DNA from: Cryobacterium luteum
GTDB taxonomy: Bacteria; Actinomycetota; Actinomycetes; Actinomycetales; Microbacteriaceae
Direction of reading: 5' to 3'
Assembly (NCBI RefSeq): GCF_900110125.1
Contig: NZ_FOCN01000005.1
Location: forward strand, 62,001 to 126,000
Length of the DNA: 64,000 bases
Shown here: one piece after another, positions 57,113 through 64,000 of the stretch
Position numbering within the stretch: the stretch's first letter is position 1
How the letters are laid out: the number at the start of each line of letters is the position of its first letter
Made by a program: the position numbers and the translations under genes
Notes under the pieces: model-generated
Database searches by the model: none
Told to the model about the DNA's origin: nothing
Seen by the model: only the letters and a program-made list of their open reading frames with translations

Positions 57113-58873
57113 GTGCCGAACGAAACCGAAACGGTGCAGACCGATGCGACGGAGCTCGCCACCACGCCGGCAGCGTCCAAGCTGCCCGCCGCCCGCCCGC
57201 CGCGGCCGTCGACCCGCCCGAACGGCCAGTGGAAGATCGACGGCACCGAACCGCTCAACGGTAATGAGGAGTGGAAGCGGGTCGACAACGGCCTCGCCGT
57301 GCGCGGCCGCATTGAACAGATCTACTCCAAGCAGGGTTTCGACTCGATCGACGGCACCGACCTGCACGGTCGCTTTCGCTGGTGGGGCCTCTATACGCAG
57401 CGCAAGCCCGGCATCGACGGCGGCAAGACCGCCACGCTCGAACCCGAAGAGCTCGAAGACCGCTACTTCATGCTGCGCGTGCGCATCGACGGCGGCCAGC
57501 TCAGCACCGAACAGACCAGGGTGATCGGCGCGGTGTCCCGCGACTTCGGCCGCGACACCGCCGACATCACCGACCGTCAGAACATCCAGCTTCACTGGAT
57601 TCAGATCGAGGACATGCCCGAAATCTGGCGCCGCCTCGAGGCCGTCGGGCTTGAAACCACCCAGGCCTGCGGCGATGTGCCGCGCGTGTTCCTCGGCTCC
57701 CCCGTGGCCGGCATCGCCGCCGACGAACTCATCGACCCCACCGAGTCCATCAACGAACTCGCCCGCAAATTTCTCGGCACCGACGAATTCGCCAACCTGC
57801 CCCGCAAGTTCAAAACCGCCATCACCGGCCACCCCAGCCAGGACGTCGTGCACGAGATCAACGACATCGGCCTCGTCGCGCTCGACCACCCCGAGCTGGG
57901 CATCGGCTACGACCTCTGGGTCGGCGGAGCGCTCAGCACTACCCCACGGCTGGCCGAACGCCTCGGCGCGTTCGTCGCCGAAGACCGAGTGTCTGAAGTC
58001 TGGCGCGGCGTCGCCTCCATCTTTCGAGATTACGGCTACCGCCGACTGCGCGGCAAGGCACGCCTGAAGTTTCTGCTCGCCGAGTGGGGACCGGAGAAGT
58101 TCCGTCGTATTCTCGAAGACGAATATCTCGGCTACACCCTGCCCGACGGCCCCGCCGCTCCCCGCCCGAAGACGCAGGGCGACCACGTGGGCGTGCACAA
58201 GCAGAAGGACGGCCGTTTCTACATCGGCGTCGCCCCCTTTGTCGGCCGCGTCTCGGGACAGACCCTGATCAGGCTCGCCGACCTGCTCGAAGCCCACGGC
58301 TCGACCCGCCTGCGCACGACCCCACACCAGAAGATCGTGGTGCTTGACGTGGCCGAAGAGCACGTGGAACCGCTCATCACGGCCCTCGACGAGATCGGAC
58401 TCTCGGCCCGCCCGAGCCTGTTCCGCCGGTCGACCGTGGCCTGCACCGGTATCGAATTCTGCAAGCTCGCCATCGTTGAGACCAAGCAGTCCGCAACGGA
58501 TGCCATCCTCGAGCTCGAGAAGCGCCTCGCCGATATCGCCGCCCCGCACCCCATCACCCTGCACGTGAACGGATGCCCCAACTCCTGCGCCCGCATCCAG
58601 ACCGCGGACATCGGGCTCAAGGGCCAGCTTTTGCCGGACGGCAACGGCGGCTCCACCCCCGGCTTCCAGGTGCACCTCGGCGGCGGCCTCGCCTCCGTCG
58701 ACCGGGACGAGGCCGGCCTCGGCCGTACCGTGCGCGGCCTCAAGGTGACCGCCGACGACCTCGCCGACTACGTCGAACGCCTCGTACGCCGCTTCCTGGC
58801 CGCCCGCAGCGCCGACACCGACGAAACCTTTGCCCAGTGGGCGCACCGCGCCGACGAGGAGGACCTCAAATGA
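57113..58873 (+). CDS. Assimilatory sulfite reductase (ferredoxin type, siroheme)
   Basis: Reduces sulfite to sulfide with electrons from ferredoxin. 586 residues from a GTG at 57113 with GGGAG upstream. Two ferredoxin-like and two siroheme-binding halves; the siroheme-[4Fe-4S] ligands are C444 and C450 (ACTGIEFCKLA) and C488 and C492 (NGCPNSCAR). The first half has TDRQNIQLHWIQIEDMPEIW and TTQACGDVPRVFLGSPVAGI. A nitrite reductase of the same fold (NirA) is the alternative, but cysH, cysD and cysN follow in one operon. It overlaps cysH by four bases. Siroheme must come from the genes at 41-48 kb. Confidence 0.92.
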   Translation: MPNETETVQTDATELATTPAASKLPAARPPRPSTRPNGQWKIDGTEPLNGNEEWKRVDNGLAVRGRIEQIYSKQGFDSIDGTDLHGRFRWWGLYTQRKPGIDGGKTATLEPEELEDRYFMLRVRIDGGQLSTEQTRVIGAVSRDFGRDTADITDRQNIQLHWIQIEDMPEIWRRLEAVGLETTQACGDVPRVFLGSPVAGIAADELIDPTESINELARKFLGTDEFANLPRKFKTAITGHPSQDVVHEINDIGLVALDHPELGIGYDLWVGGALSTTPRLAERLGAFVAEDRVSEVWRGVASIFRDYGYRRLRGKARLKFLLAEWGPEKFRRILEDEYLGYTLPDGPAAPRPKTQGDHVGVHKQKDGRFYIGVAPFVGRVSGQTLIRLADLLEAHGSTRLRTTPHQKIVVLDVAEEHVEPLITALDEIGLSARPSLFRRSTVACTGIEFCKLAIVETKQSATDAILELEKRLADIAAPHPITLHVNGCPNSCARIQTADIGLKGQLLPDGNGGSTPGFQVHLGGGLASVDRDEAGLGRTVRGLKVTADDLADYVERLVRRFLAARSADTDETFAQWAHRADEEDLK

Positions 58874-59640
58874 GCGCCATCAACCTGAACGCGGCATCCG
58901 CTGCCCGCGCCCTGCCGCCGCGTCGACCGGCCGCCGAACTGCAGGCCCTCGCCGAAGCCGGTTCGGCCGAACTCGCCTCGGCCGCCGCAGCGAACGGCCG
59001 TGAGGCCACCGCCGCCGAGGTCGTCGCCTGGGTCGCCCGCAATTTCAGCGCCGACACAGTGGCGGTCGCCTGCTCCATGGCCGACGCGGTGCTGCCCGAG
59101 ATCGTGTCACAACAGCTGCCCGGCGTCGACGTGCTCTTCCTCGACACCGGCTACCACTTCACCGAGACCTATGAGACCCGCGACGCGGTCGCCGCCGCCC
59201 TGCCGGTCACCGTCGTTGATGTGCTGCCACTCGCCACCGTGTCGGAGCAAGACGCCCTACACGGCGCCGAACTGTTCGCCCGCGACCCGAACGCTTGCTG
59301 CGCGATGCGTAAGGTCGAACCGTTGCAGCGGTCGCTGGGCGGCTACGAACTGTGGTTCACCGGGGTACGCCGTGACGAAGCGCCCACCCGCGCCAACACA
59401 CCGCTGGTCACCTGGGACGACCGCAACGGCCTGGTCAAGGTGAACCCGGTCGCCGCCTGGAGCTACGACGAACTGATGGACTACGCCGTCAAGCATCACG
59501 TTCCGGTGAACGTGCTGCTCTCCCAGGGCTACCCCTCCATCGGCTGTGCCCCGTGCACGCAGCCCGTCGCGGCGGGCGCTGACCCCCGTTCCGGCCGCTG
59601 GGCCACCCTCGAGAAGACAGAATGCGGGCTCCACCTATGA
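58870..59640 (+). CDS. cysH: Adenylylsulfate (APS) reductase
   Basis: Reduces activated sulfate to sulfite. 256 residues from ATG 58870, overlapping the gene before it. The iron-sulfur type is shown by C143-C144 (NACCAMRK) and C226/C229 (IGCAPCTQP), which bind a [4Fe-4S] cluster and mark APS rather than PAPS reductases. The catalytic cysteine is C252 in TECGLHL at the very end. VDVLFLDTGYHF is the nucleotide site. No APS kinase is seen in the operon, which agrees with APS as substrate. Confidence 0.94.
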   Translation: MSAINLNAASAARALPPRRPAAELQALAEAGSAELASAAAANGREATAAEVVAWVARNFSADTVAVACSMADAVLPEIVSQQLPGVDVLFLDTGYHFTETYETRDAVAAALPVTVVDVLPLATVSEQDALHGAELFARDPNACCAMRKVEPLQRSLGGYELWFTGVRRDEAPTRANTPLVTWDDRNGLVKVNPVAAWSYDELMDYAVKHHVPVNVLLSQGYPSIGCAPCTQPVAAGADPRSGRWATLEKTECGLHL

Positions 59641-60545
59641 CCATCGCAACCCACCGCCTCTCCGAACTCGACGTGCTCGAGAGCGAAGCGATCCACGTCA
59701 TTCGCGAGGTCGTCGCCGAATTCGAACGCCCCGTGCTGCTGTTCAGCGGCGGCAAGGATTCGGTCGTGGTGCTGCACCTCGCCGCGAAGGCGTTCTGGCC
59801 GGGCACGATCCCGTTCTCGTTGCTGCACGTGGACACCGGCCACAACTTTCCCGAGGTGCTCGAGTTTCGCGACAGAACCGTCGCCGCTCACGGCGTGCGG
59901 CTCGTCGTCGCTCAGGTGCAGGACTACATCGATGACGGTCGCCTGGCCGAACGGGCCGACGGCACCCGCAACCCGCTGCAGACCATGCCGCTGCTCGACG
60001 CGATCGCGGCCGGCCGGCACGACGCCGTCTTCGGCGGCGCCCGCCGCGACGAAGACAAGGCCCGTGCTAAGGAGCGCATCCTCTCGCTGCGCGACGAATT
60101 CGGCCAGTGGGACCCGCGGAACCAGCGCCCCGAGCTGTGGAACCTCTACAACGGCCGCCACACCGTTGGCCAGCACGTGCGTGCCTTCCCGATCAGTAAC
60201 TGGACCGAACTCAACGTCTGGCGCTACATCGAACGCGAGAACATCGAACTGCCCCCGCTGTACTACGCCCACGAGCGCGAGGTCTACCGCCGCGACAACA
60301 TGTGGCGCGCCATCAGCCCGGTCAGCCCGCCTCGCGACGACGAAACGGTCGAAACCCGCACGGTGCGGTACCGCACGGTGGGCGACATGAGCTGCACCGG
60401 CGCGGTCGACTCGCACGCGGCATCCGTCGCCGACGTCGTGCGCGAGGTCGGCGTTTCCACCATCACCGAACGAGGCGCAACCCGCGCCGACGACCGCATC
60501 TCCGAAGCCGCCATGGAAGACCGCAAGAAGGAAGGATATTTCTAA
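59637..60545 (+). CDS. cysD: Sulfate adenylyltransferase subunit 2
   Basis: Small, catalytic subunit of ATP sulfurylase. 302 residues; start ATG 59637 overlaps the cysH stop (ATGA). The PP-loop is PVLLFSGGKDSVVVLHLA; further CysD strings are LLHVDTGHNFPEVLEFRD, FGGARRDEDKARAKERI and LNVWRYIERENIELPPLYYAH. The end MEDRKKEGYF is typical. Its partner cysN lies one gene further on, separated by an ABC binding-protein gene. Confidence 0.96.
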   Translation: MTIATHRLSELDVLESEAIHVIREVVAEFERPVLLFSGGKDSVVVLHLAAKAFWPGTIPFSLLHVDTGHNFPEVLEFRDRTVAAHGVRLVVAQVQDYIDDGRLAERADGTRNPLQTMPLLDAIAAGRHDAVFGGARRDEDKARAKERILSLRDEFGQWDPRNQRPELWNLYNGRHTVGQHVRAFPISNWTELNVWRYIERENIELPPLYYAHEREVYRRDNMWRAISPVSPPRDDETVETRTVRYRTVGDMSCTGAVDSHAASVADVVREVGVSTITERGATRADDRISEAAMEDRKKEGYF

Positions 60546-61606
60546 TGAGAAATTCGCTACGTTTGGGCGCTCTCATGCTGGGAACGGTCCTTCTTCTGAG
60601 CGGATGCGCTGCCACGGCCAGCACCGAGCCCGCCACCGACCAGGGTGCAGCCGACGAACTGCGTCTGGGCTACTTCGACAACGTCACCCACGCGGCCGCA
60701 CTGGTCGGGCTGGAGAACGGCTTCATCGAGGAGGCCCTCGGCGACACGACGCTGAGCACCCAGATCTTCAATGCCGGCCCGGCCGCCATTGAAGCCCTCA
60801 GCGCCGGCGCCATCGACGCCGCCTATATCGGCCCGAGCCCTGCCGTGAACACGTTCATCCAGAGCGGCGGCCAGTCGGCCGTCATCGTGGCGGGAGCGGC
60901 GAGCGGCGGCGCGGCGCTCGTCGTGCGCGACGGTATCGACAGCCCGGCCGACCTGGCCGGCACCATCCTCGCCACGCCGCAGCTCGGCAACACCCAGGAT
61001 GTCGCCCTGCGCGCCTGGCTCGGCGATGAAGGCTACACGACCAGCACCACCGGCGGCGGCGACGTGAATGTGTCCCCGACCGAGAACGCGCAGACCCTGA
61101 CCTTGTTCCAGAGCGGCCAGATCGACGGCGCCTGGCTGCCGGAGCCGTGGGTGTCCCGGCTGGTGCTCGAAGCCGGCGCACACGTTCTCGTGAACGAAGC
61201 CTCCCGGTGGAAGAACGGCGATTTTCCCACCACCGTGCTGCTCGTGCGCAAGGCCTTTCTCGAGGAGCACCCCGACACCGTTCAGGCGCTGCTGGAGGGC
61301 CATGTCACGGCCGTCGACTGGCTCACCGCGAACCCGGCCGACGCCGCCACGGTCATCAACGCGAAGCTCACGGCCGATACCGGCAAGGCTCTCGCCGACG
61401 ATGTGCTGGCCCGCGCCCTGACCGAAGTGACGTTCAACGTCGACCCGCTGGCGTCGACCTTTCCGGTCTCGCTCGCCGAGGCGGTCAAGGCCGGCATCGG
61501 TAAGGACGGCGACTTGAACGGCCTGTTCAACGTGGCACTGCTCAACGCGGTACTGGCCAAGCACGCAGAAGAACCGGTCTCGGCCGGCGGATTGGGAACG
61601 GAATAG
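60545..61606 (+). CDS. ABC transporter substrate-binding lipoprotein (SsuA/TauA/NrtA type)
   Basis: 353 residues with a lipoprotein signal peptide ending LLLSGCAAT. NMT1/SsuA-like fold: LRLGYFDNVTHAAALVGLENGFIEEAL, FNAGPAAIEALSAGAIDAAYIGPSPAVN, FQSGQIDGAWLPEPWVSRL. Members bind sulfonates, taurine, nitrate or similar. The setting inside a sulfate operon, with the ATPase and permease downstream, suggests import of sulfate or sulfonates. Start ATG overlaps the cysD stop by one base (TAATG). Its place between cysD and cysN is unusual. Confidence 0.9.
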   Translation: MRNSLRLGALMLGTVLLLSGCAATASTEPATDQGAADELRLGYFDNVTHAAALVGLENGFIEEALGDTTLSTQIFNAGPAAIEALSAGAIDAAYIGPSPAVNTFIQSGGQSAVIVAGAASGGAALVVRDGIDSPADLAGTILATPQLGNTQDVALRAWLGDEGYTTSTTGGGDVNVSPTENAQTLTLFQSGQIDGAWLPEPWVSRLVLEAGAHVLVNEASRWKNGDFPTTVLLVRKAFLEEHPDTVQALLEGHVTAVDWLTANPADAATVINAKLTADTGKALADDVLARALTEVTFNVDPLASTFPVSLAEAVKAGIGKDGDLNGLFNVALLNAVLAKHAEEPVSAGGLGTE

Positions 61607-61609
61607 CAG

Positions 61610-63022
61610 ATGACCCTCACCATTGACACCCAGGCCAGCACCGAGAACGACATCGTCGCCGCCCCCGAAGGCACCCTGTTTCGTTTCGCGACGGCCGGCT
61701 CGGTCGACGACGGCAAGTCCACCCTCGTGGGTCGGCTGCTGCACGATTCCAAGGCCATCCTCGCCGACCAGCTCGAAGCGGTCACCCGTACCTCCACCGA
61801 GCGCGGCTTCGGCGGCGAGAGCGGCGGAATCGACTTCGCCCTGCTGACCGACGGCCTGCGCGCCGAACGCGAACAGGGCATCACCATCGACGTGGCCTAC
61901 CGCTATTTCGCGACGCCCGCCCGCTCGTTCATTCTCGCCGACTGCCCCGGCCACGTGCAGTACACCCGCAACATGGTCACCGGCGCCACCACAGCGGATG
62001 CCGTCATCATGCTCATCGACGCCCGCAAGGGTGTGCTCGAGCAGACCCGCCGGCACCTCAGCGTCGTCGCCCTGCTGCGGGTGCCGCACGTGATCGTCGC
62101 GGTCAACAAGATCGACCTGTTGGACTACGACGAGGCCGCCTACCGGGAGGTGGAGGCATCCGTTCGCCTGGTCACCGCCGAACTCGGCATCGCTGAGGTG
62201 CTCGTCATTCCGGTGTCGGCCCTGGTCGGCGACAACGTCGTCGACCGTTCCGAGCGCACCCCGTGGTATGCCGGACCGAGCCTGCTCGAACTGCTCGAAA
62301 CCCTCACCGTGATCGACGACCTCGACGAGCGCGGGCAGGCCACCGAGGCGTTCCGCCTGCCGGTGCAGCTCGTGCTGCGACCGCAGGGCGCGGTCGTCGT
62401 GGCCCCGGAACTGGCCGATTCCTACCGCGATTACCGGGCCTACGCCGGGCAGGTCGCCAGCGGCAGCATCAGGGTGGGCGACCCGGTGAGCGTCGAGCCC
62501 GGCGGCGGCACCAGCACCGTCACCGGTATCGACTTCGCGGGCGTCGCGCTCGAGGAGGCCTTCGCACCGCAGTCAGTTGCGCTGCGCCTGGCCGATGACC
62601 TCGACATTGCCCGCGGCGCCGTGATCGCCGCCGCCGGCACCCTGCCGCCGATCACGCGCACCCTGACGGCCGACCTGTTCTGGCTCGACCCGCGCCCGCT
62701 CGCCCCGGGCGCCCGCGTGCTCCTGAAATTCGGCACGACCGTCGTGCAGGCCCTGATCAGCGCCGTCACCGGGCGCCTCGACCTCAGCACGCTCGCCGTT
62801 GAACCGGCCACAGCCCTGGCCGTGAACGATATCGGGCAGGCCAGCATCCGCTTGTCCCGCGATTTGCCCGTGGAGCGCTACACGCAGAACCGCCGCTCCG
62901 GCGCTTTCCTGGTGATCCACCCGCAGGACGGCGCGACCCTCGCCGCCGGCATCGTCACCGCGCCCGGCGAGCCCACCCGCGCCGGCGACGGCTCGGGCGC
63001 CGGCTCGGAGGTGTCACCGTGA
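61610..63022 (+). CDS. cysN: Sulfate adenylyltransferase subunit 1
   Basis: GTPase subunit that drives ATP sulfurylase. 470 residues, EF-Tu-like. G1 TAGSVDDGKSTLVGRLLHD, G2 region AEREQGITIDVAYRYF, G3 DCPGHVQYTRNMVTG, G4 VNKIDLLDY. Two beta-barrel domains follow. There is no APS kinase domain fused at the end, consistent with direct use of APS by CysH. It starts three bases after the binding-protein stop and overlaps the ATPase gene. Confidence 0.95.
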   Translation: MTLTIDTQASTENDIVAAPEGTLFRFATAGSVDDGKSTLVGRLLHDSKAILADQLEAVTRTSTERGFGGESGGIDFALLTDGLRAEREQGITIDVAYRYFATPARSFILADCPGHVQYTRNMVTGATTADAVIMLIDARKGVLEQTRRHLSVVALLRVPHVIVAVNKIDLLDYDEAAYREVEASVRLVTAELGIAEVLVIPVSALVGDNVVDRSERTPWYAGPSLLELLETLTVIDDLDERGQATEAFRLPVQLVLRPQGAVVVAPELADSYRDYRAYAGQVASGSIRVGDPVSVEPGGGTSTVTGIDFAGVALEEAFAPQSVALRLADDLDIARGAVIAAAGTLPPITRTLTADLFWLDPRPLAPGARVLLKFGTTVVQALISAVTGRLDLSTLAVEPATALAVNDIGQASIRLSRDLPVERYTQNRRSGAFLVIHPQDGATLAAGIVTAPGEPTRAGDGSGAGSEVSP

Positions 63023-63801
63023 CCACCGTGTCTGTAGCCCCGGCCCCGACCCGTGCCGCGCTCGAGCCGGCCGCGATCTCGATCGATGCCCTCGGCAAGC
63101 GCTACGGCACCGGGCCGCTCGTGCTCGACGACATCAACCTGTCGGTCCCGGCCGGCCAGTTCGTCTGCCTGCTCGGGGCGAGCGGATGCGGCAAGTCCAC
63201 GCTGCTGAACATCATCGCCGGCCTGGAGAAACCGACCGTGGGCGCCGTCACCGTGGCGAGCGGCAAAGCCGCCGTCATGTTCCAGGACGCAGCCCTGTTC
63301 CCCTGGCTGACCGCCGGCCGCAACGTGGAACTCGCCCTGAAACTTCGTGGTGTGCCGCGCAAAGAACGCCGGGCCGAGGCCCTCGAATTGCTCGACCTGG
63401 TCAACCTCGCCGACGCCGCCGACAAACGTCCCCATGAACTGTCCGGCGGCATGCGGCAGCGTGTGGCGCTCGCCCGCTCGCTCGCGCAGGACCGCAAGGT
63501 GCTGCTCATGGACGAACCGTTCGCCGCACTCGACGCCATCACCCGCGACCTGCTGCACGAAGAACTGGAACGGGTCTGGCGCCAAACCGGCCGCACCATC
63601 GTCTTCGTCACCCACAACGTGCGGGAGGCCGCGCGACTGGGCGAACGTATTCTGTTGATGTCGTCGCGCCCCGGGCGCATCGTCAACGAGTGGACCATCA
63701 CCGACACCGGCTCCCGCCGCATCGAATCCCCCGAAGTCGCCCGCCTGGGCGACGAGATCACCGACCAGCTGCGAGAGGAGATCCGCCGCAATGCCGCTTG
63801 A
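63019..63801 (+). CDS. ABC transporter ATP-binding protein (SsuB/TauB type)
   Basis: 260-residue importer ATPase. Walker A GASGCGKSTLLNII, Q-loop FQDAALFPWLTA, signature HELSGGMRQRVALARSL, Walker B VLLMDEPFAAL, H-loop FVTHNVREA. The DEPFAALDAITRDLL string is typical of sulfonate/nitrate/taurine importers. GTG start overlaps the cysN stop; its own end overlaps the permease gene by 11 bases. Confidence 0.95.
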   Translation: MTTVSVAPAPTRAALEPAAISIDALGKRYGTGPLVLDDINLSVPAGQFVCLLGASGCGKSTLLNIIAGLEKPTVGAVTVASGKAAVMFQDAALFPWLTAGRNVELALKLRGVPRKERRAEALELLDLVNLADAADKRPHELSGGMRQRVALARSLAQDRKVLLMDEPFAALDAITRDLLHEELERVWRQTGRTIVFVTHNVREAARLGERILLMSSRPGRIVNEWTITDTGSRRIESPEVARLGDEITDQLREEIRRNAA

Positions 63802-64000
63802 GCCTGCCACCATCAAGGCGCACGACCCCGGCCACGACGAACTCCGCCGCCTCGAAGCCGGCCTGGATTCACTGCAGGCCGTTCCCGAAACACCCCGCGG
63901 CGCCTTTCGCCGCACCCTCGACGGTGTCGTGCCGCCGATTCTGCTGCTGATCGCGCTCGTCGCGGCCTGGCAGGTCTACATTCTCGTCGCCAAGCCCCGG
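63791..64000 (+). CDS. ABC transporter permease, N-terminal fragment
   Basis: First 70 codons of a gene that runs off the right edge. ATG 63791 lies inside the end of the ATPase gene. A polar tail of about 47 residues (LEPATIKAHDPGHDELRRL) is followed by VVPPILLLIALVAAWQVYILVAKP, the first membrane helix of a BPD/SsuC-type permease. It should complete the importer with the binding protein and ATPase before it. Confidence 0.8.
   Translation, partial: MPLEPATIKAHDPGHDELRRLEAGLDSLQAVPETPRGAFRRTLDGVVPPILLLIALVAAWQVYILVAKPR

Overview
The window is a 64 kb stretch of a high-GC actinobacterial chromosome. Protein sequences, F420-dependent enzymes, a DUF2469 protein, the GlgE glucan pathway and many TANNNT-N6-ATG leaderless starts fit Actinobacteria. 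The style of the proteins suggests Microbacteriaceae, perhaps near Cryobacterium; this is inference from resemblance. Coding density is very high. I see no tRNA, rRNA, insertion sequence, prophage or CRISPR array.

Layout: (1) 1-9.6 kb: start of a cysteine desulfurase, then glycogen/alpha-glucan metabolism (glgX, glgP, glgE, glgB). (2) 9.6-18 kb: envelope and cell-division type genes: a thioredoxin-like TPR protein, a membrane/lipoprotein fusion, a giant hendecad coiled-coil protein, an AI-2E family exporter, a hydrolase, a lytic transglycosylase-like protein and a DivIVA-domain protein. (3) 18-24.3 kb: the conserved core cdsA-frr-pyrH-tsf-rpsB, an M23 peptidase and xerC. (4) 24.3-31.2 kb: accessory genes (phosphodiesterase, TetR/MMPL pair, secreted beta-propeller protein, PLP decarboxylase). 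(5) 31.2-34.4 kb: dprA-comM-yraN. (6) 34.6-37.8 kb: alcohol dehydrogenase, F420-type nitroreductase-like protein, long-type GAPDH. (7) 37.8-41.6 kb: DUF2469-rnhB-lepB-rplS-membrane protein-trmD. (8) 41.6-47.8 kb: a nitrite reductase and siroheme block (sirB, nirD, nirB, cobA, hemD fused to a winged helix). (9) 47.8-49.1 kb: rimM-khpA-rpsP. (10) 49.3-56.8 kb: ybdK, LLM oxidoreductase, ffh, a TetR/MFS pair, a DUF2004 protein, ftsY. (11) 57-64 kb: an assimilatory sulfate operon (sulfite reductase, cysH, cysD, ABC binding protein, cysN, ABC ATPase, ABC permease cut by the right edge).

The core order cdsA-frr-pyrH-tsf-rpsB ... xerC ... dprA-comM-yraN ... DUF2469-rnhB-lepB-rplS-trmD-rimM-khpA-rpsP-ffh-ftsY matches the order known from Mycobacterium tuberculosis (Rv2881c to Rv2921c region). 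The accessory genes are insertions into this backbone. The most telling insertion is the nitrite/siroheme block between trmD and rimM, which are normally adjacent. That block and the sulfate operon are linked by chemistry: both nitrite and sulfite reductases need siroheme, made by cobA, sirB and hemD.

The signals most worth a second look lie at the DNA level: a nonamer GCGGATGCC that recurs over twenty times in either orientation regardless of reading frame; a 48-bp intergenic element of two back-to-back perfect palindromes found three times near the edges of accessory segments; four GTGAC-type repeats phased at 10 bp before the sulfate operon; and ten genes whose start codon lies exactly six bases after a TANNNT box.
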